A stretch of DNA of 64,000 nt from Cupriavidus pauculus (lineage in GTDB: Bacteria; Pseudomonadota; Gammaproteobacteria; Burkholderiales; Burkholderiaceae): assembly GCF_022179805.1 (NCBI RefSeq), contig NZ_BPUO01000014.1, positions 62,001-126,000 of the forward strand, written 5' to 3'. Below the pieces are notes generated by a model. The model made no database searches and was not told the DNA's origin. It worked only from the letters and a program-made list of their open reading frames with translations. A program made the translations under genes and the position numbers. Below are positions 53,425 to 61,365 of the stretch, piece by piece (positions within the stretch are counted from its first letter, which is position 1; every line of letters starts with the position of its first letter).

Positions 53425-54627
53425 ATGGCCAAGATTGTTTGTGTTCTCTACGATGACCCCGTCAAGGGCTATCCCAAGAGCTATGCGCGTGATGACCTGC
53501 CGCAGCTTGAGCGTTACCCCGACGGGCAGACGCTGCCGACGCCGCGCGCCATCGACTTCACGCCGGGCACGTTGCTGGGTAGCGTCTCCGGCGAGCTTGG
53601 CCTGCGCAAGTATCTGGAAGCCAATGGCCATGAACTAGTGGTGACATCCAGCAAGGATGGCGCCGGTAGCGTCCTGGACCGTGAGCTTCATGACGCCGAG
53701 ATCGTGATCTCCCAGCCGTTCTGGCCGGCTTACATGACGGCCGAACGCATTGCCCGGGCGCCGAAGTTGAAGATGATCGTGACGGCGGGCATCGGCTCTG
53801 ATCACACCGATCTGCAGGCAGCGATGGATCGTGGCATCACCGTCGCCGAGGTGACCTACTGCAACAGCAACAGCGTCGCGGAACACGTGGTGATGATGAC
53901 GCTGGGACTGGTCCGCAACTACATTCCGTCGTACAACTGGGTGACCAAGGGCGGCTGGAATATCGCTGATTGCGTCGCGCGGTCCTACGACGTCGAAGGC
54001 ATGCATGTCGGCACGGTGGCCGCCGGGCGGATTGGCCTGCGCGTGCTGCGCCTGCTCAAGCCGTTCGACATGAAGCTGCACTACATGGACCGCCACCGCC
54101 TGCCGGAAGCTGTGGAGCGGGAACTGAACCTCACGCACCACACCAACCTCGAAAGCCTGACCCGCGTGTGCGATGTGGTGACGCTGAATTGTCCGCTGCA
54201 CCCCGAAACCGAGCACATGATCAACGCCGATTCGCTGAAGAAGTTCAAGCGCGGCGCCTACCTGATCAACACCGCTCGTGGCAAGCTCTGCGACACCAAT
54301 GCCGTCGTGGCGGCGCTGGAAAGCGGGCAGCTTGCAGGCTACGCCGGCGACGTATGGTTTCCGCAGCCCGCGCCGGCCGATCACCCGTGGCGCTCGATGC
54401 CGCACCATGGCATGACGCCGCATATCTCCGGTACCAGCCTTTCGGCGCAGGCTCGCTATGCGGCGGGTACGCGAGAAATCCTGGAGTGCTATTTCGAGGG
54501 TCGGCCCATTCGCAATGAGTACCTGATCGTGCAGGGCGGCAGCCTGGCGGGTGTGGGCGCGCATTCGTATAGCGCGGGCAATGCCACGAAGGGGTCGGAA
54601 GAGGCCGCCCGGTTCCGGCAGAAGTAG
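53425..54627 (+). CDS. fdh: NAD-dependent formate dehydrogenase (metal-free, PseFDH type)
   Basis: 400 residues, matching Pseudomonas sp. 101 FDH in length and, by memory, very closely in sequence: VTAGIGSDHTDLQ, EVTYCNSNSVAEHVVMM, GTVAAGRIGLRVLR, DVWFPQPAPADHPW and TPHISGT with the catalytic His. Asp222 in YMDRHRLPE matches the residue that gives NAD specificity. It oxidises formate to CO2 with NAD and needs no molybdenum or tungsten. AGGA lies before the ATG at 53425. A GGCGCC hairpin (53268-53288) sits in the gap after the DUF2325 gene. A terminator follows. The ModE-like boxes nearby suggest use when molybdate is scarce. Confidence 0.97.
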   Translation: MAKIVCVLYDDPVKGYPKSYARDDLPQLERYPDGQTLPTPRAIDFTPGTLLGSVSGELGLRKYLEANGHELVVTSSKDGAGSVLDRELHDAEIVISQPFWPAYMTAERIARAPKLKMIVTAGIGSDHTDLQAAMDRGITVAEVTYCNSNSVAEHVVMMTLGLVRNYIPSYNWVTKGGWNIADCVARSYDVEGMHVGTVAAGRIGLRVLRLLKPFDMKLHYMDRHRLPEAVERELNLTHHTNLESLTRVCDVVTLNCPLHPETEHMINADSLKKFKRGAYLINTARGKLCDTNAVVAALESGQLAGYAGDVWFPQPAPADHPWRSMPHHGMTPHISGTSLSAQARYAAGTREILECYFEGRPIRNEYLIVQGGSLAGVGAHSYSAGNATKGSEEAARFRQK

Positions 54628-54651
54628 GAGCGCAGGCCAGACCATCGGACC

Positions 54652-54687
54652 TGGCGCCCGGCAACGCAATGATGCTGCCGGGCGCCA
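54652..54687. terminator. Hairpin terminator between convergent fdh and lysR
   Basis: Perfect 12-bp inverted repeat TGGCGCCCGGCA / TGCCGGGCGCCA with a 12-nt loop between the fdh stop (54627) and the LysR stop (54693). There is only a short T stretch after it, so it may be a bidirectional or structure-based terminator. Confidence 0.7.
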
Positions 54688-54692
54688 AGGTT

Positions 54693-55604
54693 TCAATTCG
54701 CAAGCAGGGCGTCGATGCGCCCCTGCATATCGAGCTCCCGGAAGCCGCGTAGGGCAGCGCTCATGATCGGGCCAACCGGTTGTTGATCCCGATAGACGAG
54801 CCCGATCTGCCGCTCCAGTCGTGGAATCATGGGGATGGAATGCAGCCGCTCGGAAGTTTCCGTCAGGCACAGAACGCTGTGCGGCAGGATGCTGAAAAGC
54901 CTGGTGCGCTTGACGTGGGCGTATAGCGCCGTCATGGAATCCGTTTCCACGGCCGGGGCGGCGAGTTTGCCGGCTGCGGCGAAAGCAGCGTCGATGCCGC
55001 GCCGGCATTGCAGGTTGGCGCTGAACAGGCAGAGCGGCAGGGTTGCCGCGTGTTCCCACGAGGCGGTCTCCGCGCCCTCGAACATTTCGGCATCGGCGGC
55101 CACCAGGACGTAGCGCTCGCAAAAGATCGGCAAGGTACGGAAACTGCCGAGTCGTTCGTCGTCGAGATAGCTCACGCCGATGTCCAGTTCGAAATCGCCG
55201 AGCTTGCGCAGGATCTCGGTGGCGGAAAGCGTGTAGACCTGGTGCCGCATGCGTGGGTAGCGCTCCAGGCAATATTGCGTCAGCGTCGGCACGAGCGGCA
55301 GGGACGCCGGTATCACGCCCATGCGCAGCACGCCGGCTGGGTCTTCACGGCCCGCCCGCGCGTCCTGGCGCAGATGTTCGCAGTCGGCCAGCACGCGCCG
55401 CGCCCAGGCCAGCACGCGCTCGCCGTCTTCGGTAAAGCCTTCGAAGCGGCGTCCCCGCTGGATGATCACCACGCCCAACTCTTCCTCGATGCCCCGGATG
55501 GCCCCGGACAGGGCAGGCTGGGACACATTGCAAACCGCCGCCGCCCGCCCGAAGTGACGTTCCTTCGCGAGCGCCACCACGTAGCTCAGTTGCCGGATGA
55601 ACAT
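54693..55604 (-). CDS. LysR-type regulator, candidate regulator of formate dehydrogenase
   Basis: 303 residues. HTH region IRQLSYVVALAKERHFGRAAAVCNVSQPALSGAIRGIEEELGVVII, then a substrate-binding domain with a CbbR/OxyR-like layout. It converges on fdh and has a ModE-like box 53 nt upstream of its start. Similar LysR genes sit next to NAD-formate dehydrogenases in other betaproteobacteria (memory, not checked), so it probably senses formate or reductant state. Confidence 0.92.
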   Translation of the reverse strand: MFIRQLSYVVALAKERHFGRAAAVCNVSQPALSGAIRGIEEELGVVIIQRGRRFEGFTEDGERVLAWARRVLADCEHLRQDARAGREDPAGVLRMGVIPASLPLVPTLTQYCLERYPRMRHQVYTLSATEILRKLGDFELDIGVSYLDDERLGSFRTLPIFCERYVLVAADAEMFEGAETASWEHAATLPLCLFSANLQCRRGIDAAFAAAGKLAAPAVETDSMTALYAHVKRTRLFSILPHSVLCLTETSERLHSIPMIPRLERQIGLVYRDQQPVGPIMSAALRGFRELDMQGRIDALLAN

Positions 55605-55656
55605 TTGCGTCTCCTTGGCTGGCTGCTGGCCGCAAGGTCGTTCGCGGACGCAGCTC

Positions 55657-55680
55657 CGTTATATTTTGCCAAATATATCG
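55657..55680. promoter_or_regulatory. ModE-like operator 2 (before LysR / HDAC-family gene)
   Basis: 24 bp, CGTTATATT-N6-AATATATCG, the same length and arm design as sites 1 and 3. It is 53 nt upstream of the LysR start and 165 nt upstream of the divergent HDAC-family start, so the LysR gene is the likelier target. Confidence 0.7.
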
Positions 55681-55844
55681 TATATCTGAGCCGGAAGGGA
55701 TCGCCGTGCACCCGGTTGCACAGGTTACGACGGCACGGAAATGTTCTGATATATTACATACCAGTCGGGCGCCATGCTGATTGGCGTGGCTCGCCGGTAT
55801 GCGATACAGGGACCGTCGCCGGTTGAAATCGAGGACAGCCGAAT

Positions 55845-56789
55845 ATGACAACAACGATCATCTACACCCACGCCGCGTGTCTGGAGCACCGCCCCGGTCC
55901 GCACCATCCCGAGTCGCCCGAGCGCCTGAAAGCCGTGGTGCAGGCGCTGCGAACACCGGATTTTGCGTCGCTGGCATGGCGCGACGCGCCGATGGGCACC
56001 GTCGAGCAGTTGCGACTGATCCACGATGCGGACTATATCGACGAGATCGAGCAGAGCATTCCCACCCACGGATACGTGCCACTCGACGCGGGCGATACCA
56101 TCATGTCGCCGGGTTCATGGGAAGCCGTCATGCGCTGCGTCGGCGCGGCCTGCGCGGGTGTCGACGCCGTGATGGACGGCCAGGCCCGCAACGTGTTCTG
56201 CGCGACGCGGCCGTGCGGCCATCACGCCGAACCCGGGAAGGCGATGGGCTTTTGCATTTTCAACCAGGCGGCAATCGCGGCAGCCTACGCCTACGAGGTG
56301 CATAAACTCGAACGCGTCGCCGTGGTCGATTTCGATGTGCATCACGGTAATGGCACCCAGGACGCATTCTTCAACCGTCCGGAGCTGTTCTACGCGTCCA
56401 GCCACCAGTCGCCGTTCTATCCCGGCACCGGTGCGCGGTCCGAAACCGGGGTGAACCACAATATCGTCAACGTTCCATTGCCGCGCGGTTGCGATTCGAC
56501 GCAATTCCGTGAGGCTATTTCCGCCCATGTACTGCCTGCGCTCACGGCGTTCGCCCCTGAGCTTCTCATTTTGTCCACTGGATTCGACGCACACCGCCTG
56601 GATCCCCTTGCAGGCATGAACCTGGAGGACGACGACTTCCATTGGGTCACCAGGGAATTGATGCAGATTGCCGACAAGACGTGCGACGGCCGCATCGTGT
56701 CGATTCTGGAAGGGGGGTACAGCCTGGATGCGTTGGCCACGAGTACGGTGGCGCATGTCGGCGCGCTAATGCAAGCCGAAGCCGCGTAG
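55845..56789 (+). CDS. Histone-deacetylase/acetylpolyamine-amidohydrolase family protein
   Basis: 314 residues. Zinc-hydrolase motifs: catalytic His pair in RPCGHHAEPGKAMGFC (H126, H127), DFDVHHGNGTQDAFF for zinc and potassium ligands, STGFDAHRLDPL and LEGGYSLDAL. Length and motifs fit class II HDAC-like amidohydrolases that deacetylate polyamines or protein lysines. It diverges from the LysR gene across ModE-like site 2 and converges on the nifQ-like gene. Substrate not predictable. Confidence 0.92.
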   Translation: MTTTIIYTHAACLEHRPGPHHPESPERLKAVVQALRTPDFASLAWRDAPMGTVEQLRLIHDADYIDEIEQSIPTHGYVPLDAGDTIMSPGSWEAVMRCVGAACAGVDAVMDGQARNVFCATRPCGHHAEPGKAMGFCIFNQAAIAAAYAYEVHKLERVAVVDFDVHHGNGTQDAFFNRPELFYASSHQSPFYPGTGARSETGVNHNIVNVPLPRGCDSTQFREAISAHVLPALTAFAPELLILSTGFDAHRLDPLAGMNLEDDDFHWVTRELMQIADKTCDGRIVSILEGGYSLDALATSTVAHVGALMQAEAA

Positions 56790-56793
56790 CGCT

Positions 56794-57402
56794 TTAATGC
56801 GTCGCCGGACCGGCTGCCTTCAGCGGATGGATATCGATGCGCACCTCAGGGCCATGGCACCGGGTGTAATGCTCGCAGCCCGAACAGGACGGCTCGGGGC
56901 ATGGATGAATATCGAGCCGCTCGCAGACACGATGATAGAAGAATTTCTTCCATTTCATGTCTGTGATATTCGCGTCGAAGACCGGGCGGAAGTTCTCTAC
57001 GAGTAGCGCAGAGACGTCTTCACGGCCCGACAGGGCCATGTCCTGCCACAGATGTGTGCTGCCGAAGCAGCCGCAGGCCAGGGCATGCGCTGCCCATCGC
57101 ACCGCCAGCGCGTCGGCGCCCGGCGTCTGCCCGTCAACCAGCATGTCCACAAGGTCGCCAAACTCGCACGGCATCTCCATCGCCTCGACCGGTTCGGCGT
57201 CGGGTGCCCATCCGCTGCGCGCCGCACCAGGAAAATAATGGTCCAGCATGGCCCGGAATTCGGCGCCCGGCAGCCCAAGCCACTGCGCAAACCGGGGCAG
57301 GCGGCCGCTGGCAGCACTCTCGAGCACGCCAGACAGCGCACGCGAGACGCTGTCGCCGGGGTGCGACGCAAAGGCATCAAGAAGGAGCAGCGATCGGTTC
57401 AT
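56794..57402 (-). CDS. nifQ: NifQ-family molybdenum-handling protein
   Basis: 202 residues. The C-terminal C168-x4-C173-x2-C176-x5-C182 pattern is the NifQ signature, and the preceding RWKKFF-like segment (MKWKKFFYHRVCERLD) also fits. NifQ binds a Mo-Fe-S cluster and delivers molybdenum for nitrogenase cofactor assembly. No other nif gene is in this window, so here it may serve Mo trafficking or storage in general. The ATG at 57402 has no clear Shine-Dalgarno and lies only 4 nt from ModE-like site 3, which suggests a very short or absent leader. Confidence 0.88.
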   Translation of the reverse strand: MNRSLLLLDAFASHPGDSVSRALSGVLESAASGRLPRFAQWLGLPGAEFRAMLDHYFPGAARSGWAPDAEPVEAMEMPCEFGDLVDMLVDGQTPGADALAVRWAAHALACGCFGSTHLWQDMALSGREDVSALLVENFRPVFDANITDMKWKKFFYHRVCERLDIHPCPEPSCSGCEHYTRCHGPEVRIDIHPLKAAGPATH

Positions 57403-57406
57403 GCAC

Positions 57407-57430
57407 CGAAATATATGCTCGTATATAGCG
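57407..57430. promoter_or_regulatory. ModE-like operator 3 (before nifQ)
   Basis: 24 bp, CGAAATATA-N6-TATATAGCG; on the minus strand CGCTATATA-N6-TATATTTCG. It shares its length and arm spacing with sites 1 and 2. It directly abuts the nifQ start region and would block transcription or very early initiation. Confidence 0.7.
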
Positions 57431-57473
57431 GTGGTCAAATACCCGGCATTCACGGTTGTCCCGCTGCGCGGGT

Positions 57474-57872
57474 TCAGTCCCTGCAGTAGCCTTCGCCCGC
57501 GCGGACCGTCAGGCAGTTCTTCTTGTCGGCGAGCCATTTCATGCCGGTCTCGGCGCCATTGGTGGCGCGGATGGTTTCCCTGGTGCCGTCGCGCTCGAAT
57601 TCGATGTCGCCGTCGGCATACCGGCCCTCGAACTTGCGCGGACCGTCGAGATTCTGCACGGTGACGTCGTATTTGCCGTGGCCGCCGGCCAGTTCAAGGA
57701 ACGTGCCTTCGGGCCCCGTCCATTTGCCGAGCCATGCGTCAGTGCGCGGTGCGCTGGCTGACATCGGTGTGTTTTCCGCATTCTTCTGAGAGGATGAATT
57801 GCGGTCCGAGCAGCCTGCCACGGCCACGATGGTAGTTAGTAATACGGCGAGGGGGAGGCGGAATGTCTTCAT
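57474..57872 (-). CDS. Small lipoprotein, unknown function
   Basis: 132 residues. Signal LPLAVLLTTIVAVAGC with lipobox VAGC, then a Ser/Asn-rich linker and a beta-rich domain beginning AWLGKWTGPEGTFLELAGG and ending with two Cys (KKNCLTV, GEGYC) that could pair. ATG at 57872 chosen; an ATG 8 codons earlier is possible. It is upstream of and divergent from the LexA-box gene. No family recognised. Confidence 0.75.
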   Translation of the reverse strand: MKTFRLPLAVLLTTIVAVAGCSDRNSSSQKNAENTPMSASAPRTDAWLGKWTGPEGTFLELAGGHGKYDVTVQNLDGPRKFEGRYADGDIEFERDGTRETIRATNGAETGMKWLADKKNCLTVRAGEGYCRD

Positions 57873-57990
57873 CGGTCGATTGACATGGGCGGGCATCGGC
57901 GGATTCTCGCACGGCGATTTGGAACGCCACGCCGAAGAGGACGAACCGCCCGTTTTTTTTCCCTTTATGACTTGCAGGCCAGTTGACCGG

Positions 57991-58010
57991 TACTGTATAT
58001 TTATACAGTA
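57991..58010. promoter_or_regulatory. LexA (SOS) box
   Basis: A perfect palindrome TACTGTATA / TATACAGTA around a central TT, with one more outer G/C pair (57990, 58011). It meets the CTGT-N8-ACAG LexA consensus with matching TA flanks. It lies 81 nt before the 58091 gene and 119 nt before the divergent lipoprotein gene. Confidence 0.8.
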
Positions 58011-58090
58011 CTCGCCGCACCCCGGAAAACTTGGCTACTGAAGCCTCCGTGCGGCGCCCGCGCTTTGTCTCCCTATCTCGAAAGGCAACC

Positions 58091-58519
58091 ATGTTCGTGG
58101 ACCGCACCGAAATCATCAATGCCGCCAAGGCACTCCGCGCCAGCCAGGAAGAATCCAGGTACAGCAAGATCGTCGTGCTGGCGAACAAGCAGCTCAAGGC
58201 CATGCAGACGGCCATCCAGAAGGGCAAGGAAGAATTCGAGACCAGCCTGGTACTCGATATCACCGAAGAGAATCCGCAAGCAGCGCTGGAACCGCGGGCG
58301 CGCCGGCTGGCCGACGACCTTCGAGCGCAGGGCTATACCGCAACGGTGACGACGTTTGCCGAGGCCAGCACTGATCGCAAGAACTGGACGCCGAATATCA
58401 CGGTCGTCATCGGTCTGGGCGATATGGTTGCGGAGGGCGAGAGCGAAATCGCGGAAAACATGGTGGCTGAGGAGACGAAAGTCGCGGTGGCCGACGAGGC
58501 TATCCCTGAAATGGCGTAA
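58091..58519 (+). CDS. Small acidic protein of unknown function, probably SOS-induced
   Basis: 142 residues, no signal peptide, with a helical N-terminus (RTEIINAAKALRASQEESRY, then ANKQLKAMQTAIQKG) and an acidic C-terminus rich in Glu and Ala. AAAGG lies just before the ATG. A near-perfect LexA box sits 81 nt upstream, so it should be induced by DNA damage. I recognise no family. A long hairpin follows at 58546-58581. Confidence 0.7.
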   Translation: MFVDRTEIINAAKALRASQEESRYSKIVVLANKQLKAMQTAIQKGKEEFETSLVLDITEENPQAALEPRARRLADDLRAQGYTATVTTFAEASTDRKNWTPNITVVIGLGDMVAEGESEIAENMVAEETKVAVADEAIPEMA

Positions 58520-58545
58520 GGGCAGAGCAGGGCAGGCAGATAGTT

Positions 58546-58581
58546 CGGAACAGAGCCCGGCATCACGGGCTCTGTGTTCCG
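58546..58581. terminator. Imperfect hairpin after the LexA-box gene
   Basis: CGGAACAGAGCCCG pairs with CGGGCTCTGTGTTCCG with a 2-nt bulge and a short loop. There is no T-run after it, so it may be a terminator or an IS-proximal inverted repeat. Confidence 0.45.
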
Positions 58582-58593
58582 CTTTGGGATTCA

Positions 58594-59170
58594 TGAAGTA
58601 CGCCAGCGTCGATTCGGTTGGCACGAACAGCAGTTGCATCAACCGGCTCGTGGCGTCGTCGACGTAGACCAGCAGCGTGCAGGCCGGCGCCCGGTCCTCA
58701 AACCAGGCGTGGTCGCTGCCATCAATCTGCACCAGTTCGCCCAGGCAGGCCCGGCGGTTGCGCGGCTGATGCACCTTGGGCGGACGCAGCTTGCGGGGCA
58801 CCAAGAAGCCGGCGTCGATCATGATACGGCGTACGCAAGACGGCGACATCTCGATGCCATGGCGCTCGCGCAGCTTCTCGGCCGCCAGCGTCGGCCCGAA
58901 ATCGGCGTAGCTATCGCGGATCAGGCCACGGACACGGGACTCCAGGCCGGGAGGCAATTGGCGGTTGCTGGAACGCCCGCGCTTGCGCGATACCAGTCCA
59001 CCGGGGCCGTCCTCCAAAAGCCGCAGGACCAGGCGCCTGACATGCCGGGTACTGATGCCCAGACGCTCGGCAGCTCGCCAGCGCGCCAGATGGCCGTCGG
59101 CCACAGCCTGGATCACCTTCATGCGGTCCAACTCACGCATGCTCATGGTCACCAATCCCTGTCCGTGCAT
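58594..59170 (-). pseudogene. Truncated DDE transposase (ISNCY/IS481-like)
   Basis: N-terminal HTH (RMKVIQAVADGHLARWRAAERLGISTRHVRRLV), then the start of the rve integrase core: first Asp in ELVQIDGSDHAW and second in VYVDDATSRL. Homology-like sequence stops at STLAYF near 58594, before the catalytic Glu. The frame then runs on through the preceding gene antisense by chance. Non-functional. Confidence 0.8.
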
Positions 59171-59260
59171 CGCTGCCTCCCGTAGCGGCCGGTGAATCTC
59201 GGAGCCTACGGGACAACAAAGGTGACATCTCTAATCACCGCAAAGGTGACATTACTAAAA
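58594..59260 (-). mobile_element. Truncated insertion sequence (ISNCY-like)
   Basis: Contains the 5' two-thirds of a transposase (58594-59170) and the left end of the element, where AAAGGTGACAT-N2-CTAA occurs twice (59218-59236 and about 59242-59258). The downstream half with the third catalytic residue is gone, so it is immobile. The element's other end cannot be seen. Confidence 0.7.
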
Positions 59261-59429
59261 ACGGCCAACAACTCATCGGATGGATAATATATATTATGTT
59301 AAATAAAAAATGCATCCATTTATCCCCCCAACTCACGATGCCAATCTCCCCAAACCGTGCAAATCCCAAAACCCTGCATCTCAACCTCTGCCACCCTGAA
59401 CCACCTTAAAACCCCGCACGTAAATCTCC
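59171..59429. other. AT-rich region between IS remnant and hydrolase gene
   Basis: Much more AT-rich than the surroundings, with a 14-bp palindrome ATAATATATATTAT (59284-59297) and IS-end repeats at its left. No gene seen. It may carry the hydrolase promoter and is likely the scar of mobile-element activity. Confidence 0.45.
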
Positions 59430-60305
59430 ATGCATGCAGCCCTCAACGGCACCGACATCTTTTTCGACATCGACGGCGAGGGATTTCGTCCTGCGCGGGA
59501 AGAATTGGTGGAAAAGCCGGTCCTCGTGGCCATCCATGGCGGTCTGGGATTTGATCATGGCTATCTGAAGCCTGGTCTTTCCGCGCTTCGCGATCAGGCG
59601 CAACTGCTTTATGTCGATCTGCGTGGTCAGGGGCGTTCCGGGCGGCCGGCGCTCGAAACCTGCTCACTGGAGCAGATGGCCGATGACGTGGCGGCGCTCT
59701 GTGTGCATCTGGGGATGCGGCGGGTGCATGTATTTGGCCACTCGGCCGGCGGGTTCGTGGCGATGCATCTGGCGTTGCGGCATCCAGCGCTGGTGCGTGG
59801 GCTGGTGTTGTGCAGCAGCTCGCCGACCGTGCAGCCGATCGTGGACGATGGCGGCGAGCCGGCGCCATCGCTGGCGTCGCGCGCTGGCCCGGAGACTCTG
59901 CCCGTGGCGGCGCGGGTGTTTGGCGGCGATATCAGCGCGGAAAGCGTCGAGGCGTTTTTTCGGCAAGTGGGTCCGTATTACGCGGCGCCAGACCATATGG
60001 ATGTGCCGCCGCGCCTCACGGCCCTGAGCATTGCGTCGGTCGACATGATGCGGCACTTCATGACGGTAGTGGCGCCCGCTTATGACTTGCGGCCGCGTCT
60101 GGGCGAGATCGACGTGCCTACCCTGGTGCTGGTTGGCAGGCACGACTGGGTATGTCCGCCGCGTGCCAGCCGGGCCATCGCGCGTGGCGTGGCGGGCGCG
60201 GTGCTGGTGGAGTTTGACGAGGCCGGCCATTTTCCGTTTTCGGAGACGCCCGATCAGTTTGTTAGCGTGATGGCTAACTATTTCATCGACGCCGCTGACG
60301 ATTGA
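59430..60305 (+). CDS. Alpha/beta hydrolase (proline-iminopeptidase/esterase-like)
   Basis: 291 residues. Oxyanion motif HGGLGFDHGYL, then VDLRGQGRSGRP and nucleophile elbow GHSAGG with Ser105. A late Asp in LVLVGRHDWVCPP and His in FDEAGHFPF complete the triad. The Shine-Dalgarno is weak and the AT-rich leader holds an IS remnant. Substrate not predictable; it could be an esterase or a peptidase. Confidence 0.92.
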   Translation: MHAALNGTDIFFDIDGEGFRPAREELVEKPVLVAIHGGLGFDHGYLKPGLSALRDQAQLLYVDLRGQGRSGRPALETCSLEQMADDVAALCVHLGMRRVHVFGHSAGGFVAMHLALRHPALVRGLVLCSSSPTVQPIVDDGGEPAPSLASRAGPETLPVAARVFGGDISAESVEAFFRQVGPYYAAPDHMDVPPRLTALSIASVDMMRHFMTVVAPAYDLRPRLGEIDVPTLVLVGRHDWVCPPRASRAIARGVAGAVLVEFDEAGHFPFSETPDQFVSVMANYFIDAADD

Positions 60306-60326
60306 GCCGCCCCGCTCTCGGCGGCT
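60305..60326. terminator. Possible hairpin between convergent genes
   Basis: 7-bp inverted repeat AGCCGCC / GGCGGCT at 60305-60311 and 60320-60326 at the convergent 3' ends. No T-run. Confidence 0.35.
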
Positions 60327-61230
60327 AACCGCCTTGTCCCGCGTGTTTTTCAAGTAGCGTCACCAGCGCGACCATGGCTTGATTGATCGGCGTGGCGATG
60401 CCGTGTGACAGGCCGCGCCGGACGATGGTGCCGTTGAGCGATGCGATTTCGGTGGGTCGCTTGCGCGAAAGATCCTGCGCCATCGAGGAACACTGGCCCG
60501 CCGGAATGGTCTGGCGGATGCGCTCGATCTGGCGGTCTGTGTCCAGGTCCATGCCGACACCCTCGGCGTGGGCCACGGCCAGGCATTCCGCAACCAGGTT
60601 GCGCATCGTGTCGTCCGCCGCGGCTTCTGCGCGAATGTCGCCATAGGGCAGACGGACGATTGCCGATAGCGCGTTGTAGGCGCAGTTCAGCACCAGCTTG
60701 TCCCATAGCGGCACCATCACGTCCGCCGAGACGGTCGTTGGCACGCCGGCCTCGCAGAACAGTCGCGCAATGCCTGCACTGCCCCGCGACATACCGATAA
60801 TCAGTTCGCCACGACCGTGGTGCTTCAGGTGTCCCGCGCCGGCCATTTCGCAGGCTACGTAGACGGCGGCCGGAATAACTTCGCATGGCAACGCTTCCTG
60901 CAGCAATGGCACGTTGTCGATGCCGTTCTGCAGCGATATCACCACCGCACCGGGTTTCAGGAACGGACGCATCTCGTTGGCTGCGCTCAGGGTGTCGGTC
61001 GACTTCACGCAGAGCAGCACGATATCTGCGTCTTTGGCCGCCTGCGCGCTCGTACTGGCGCCGATGGCGATGTGCTGGTCGAATGCCGCCGACTCGAAAC
61101 GCAGGCCGCTCCGCTGGATGGCATCAACGTGGGCGGGCCGGCCCACCAGCACGGTCTCGAAACCGGCCTTGGCCACCATGGCGCCATAGAAACAGCCGAC
61201 GGCGCCTGCGCCGATAACAGTGATTTTCAT
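60325..61230 (-). CDS. Ketopantoate reductase (PanE/ApbA) family protein
   Basis: 301 residues. NADP-binding GAGAVGCFYGAMVAKAG at the N-terminus, then CVKSTDT, SLQNGIDN, and WDKLVLNCAYNALSAI with the conserved Lys and Asn. GGAGG lies before the ATG at 61230; an upstream in-frame ATG adds 42 residues and is unlikely. It may reduce 2-dehydropantoate or another 2-oxoacid; many Cupriavidus paralogues serve catabolic roles. Confidence 0.93.
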   Translation of the reverse strand: MKITVIGAGAVGCFYGAMVAKAGFETVLVGRPAHVDAIQRSGLRFESAAFDQHIAIGASTSAQAAKDADIVLLCVKSTDTLSAANEMRPFLKPGAVVISLQNGIDNVPLLQEALPCEVIPAAVYVACEMAGAGHLKHHGRGELIIGMSRGSAGIARLFCEAGVPTTVSADVMVPLWDKLVLNCAYNALSAIVRLPYGDIRAEAAADDTMRNLVAECLAVAHAEGVGMDLDTDRQIERIRQTIPAGQCSSMAQDLSRKRPTEIASLNGTIVRRGLSHGIATPINQAMVALVTLLEKHAGQGG

Positions 61231-61365
61231 CCGCCCTCCGTTGCAAGGATCGACACATGCCGCGCGTACGTGGCGTGTCAAGGAACGGCCCGCCCCAGCG
61301 CATAGTTGACGAAGCAACAGCGGGCGCAGTGCGTATGCGCAAAGCGTGGTGCGCAACCGCGCCCG

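Noticed and set aside
58073..58593. C-terminal continuation of the transposase frame
   Set aside because: After STLAYF the frame runs antisense through the LexA-box gene and has no transposase features.
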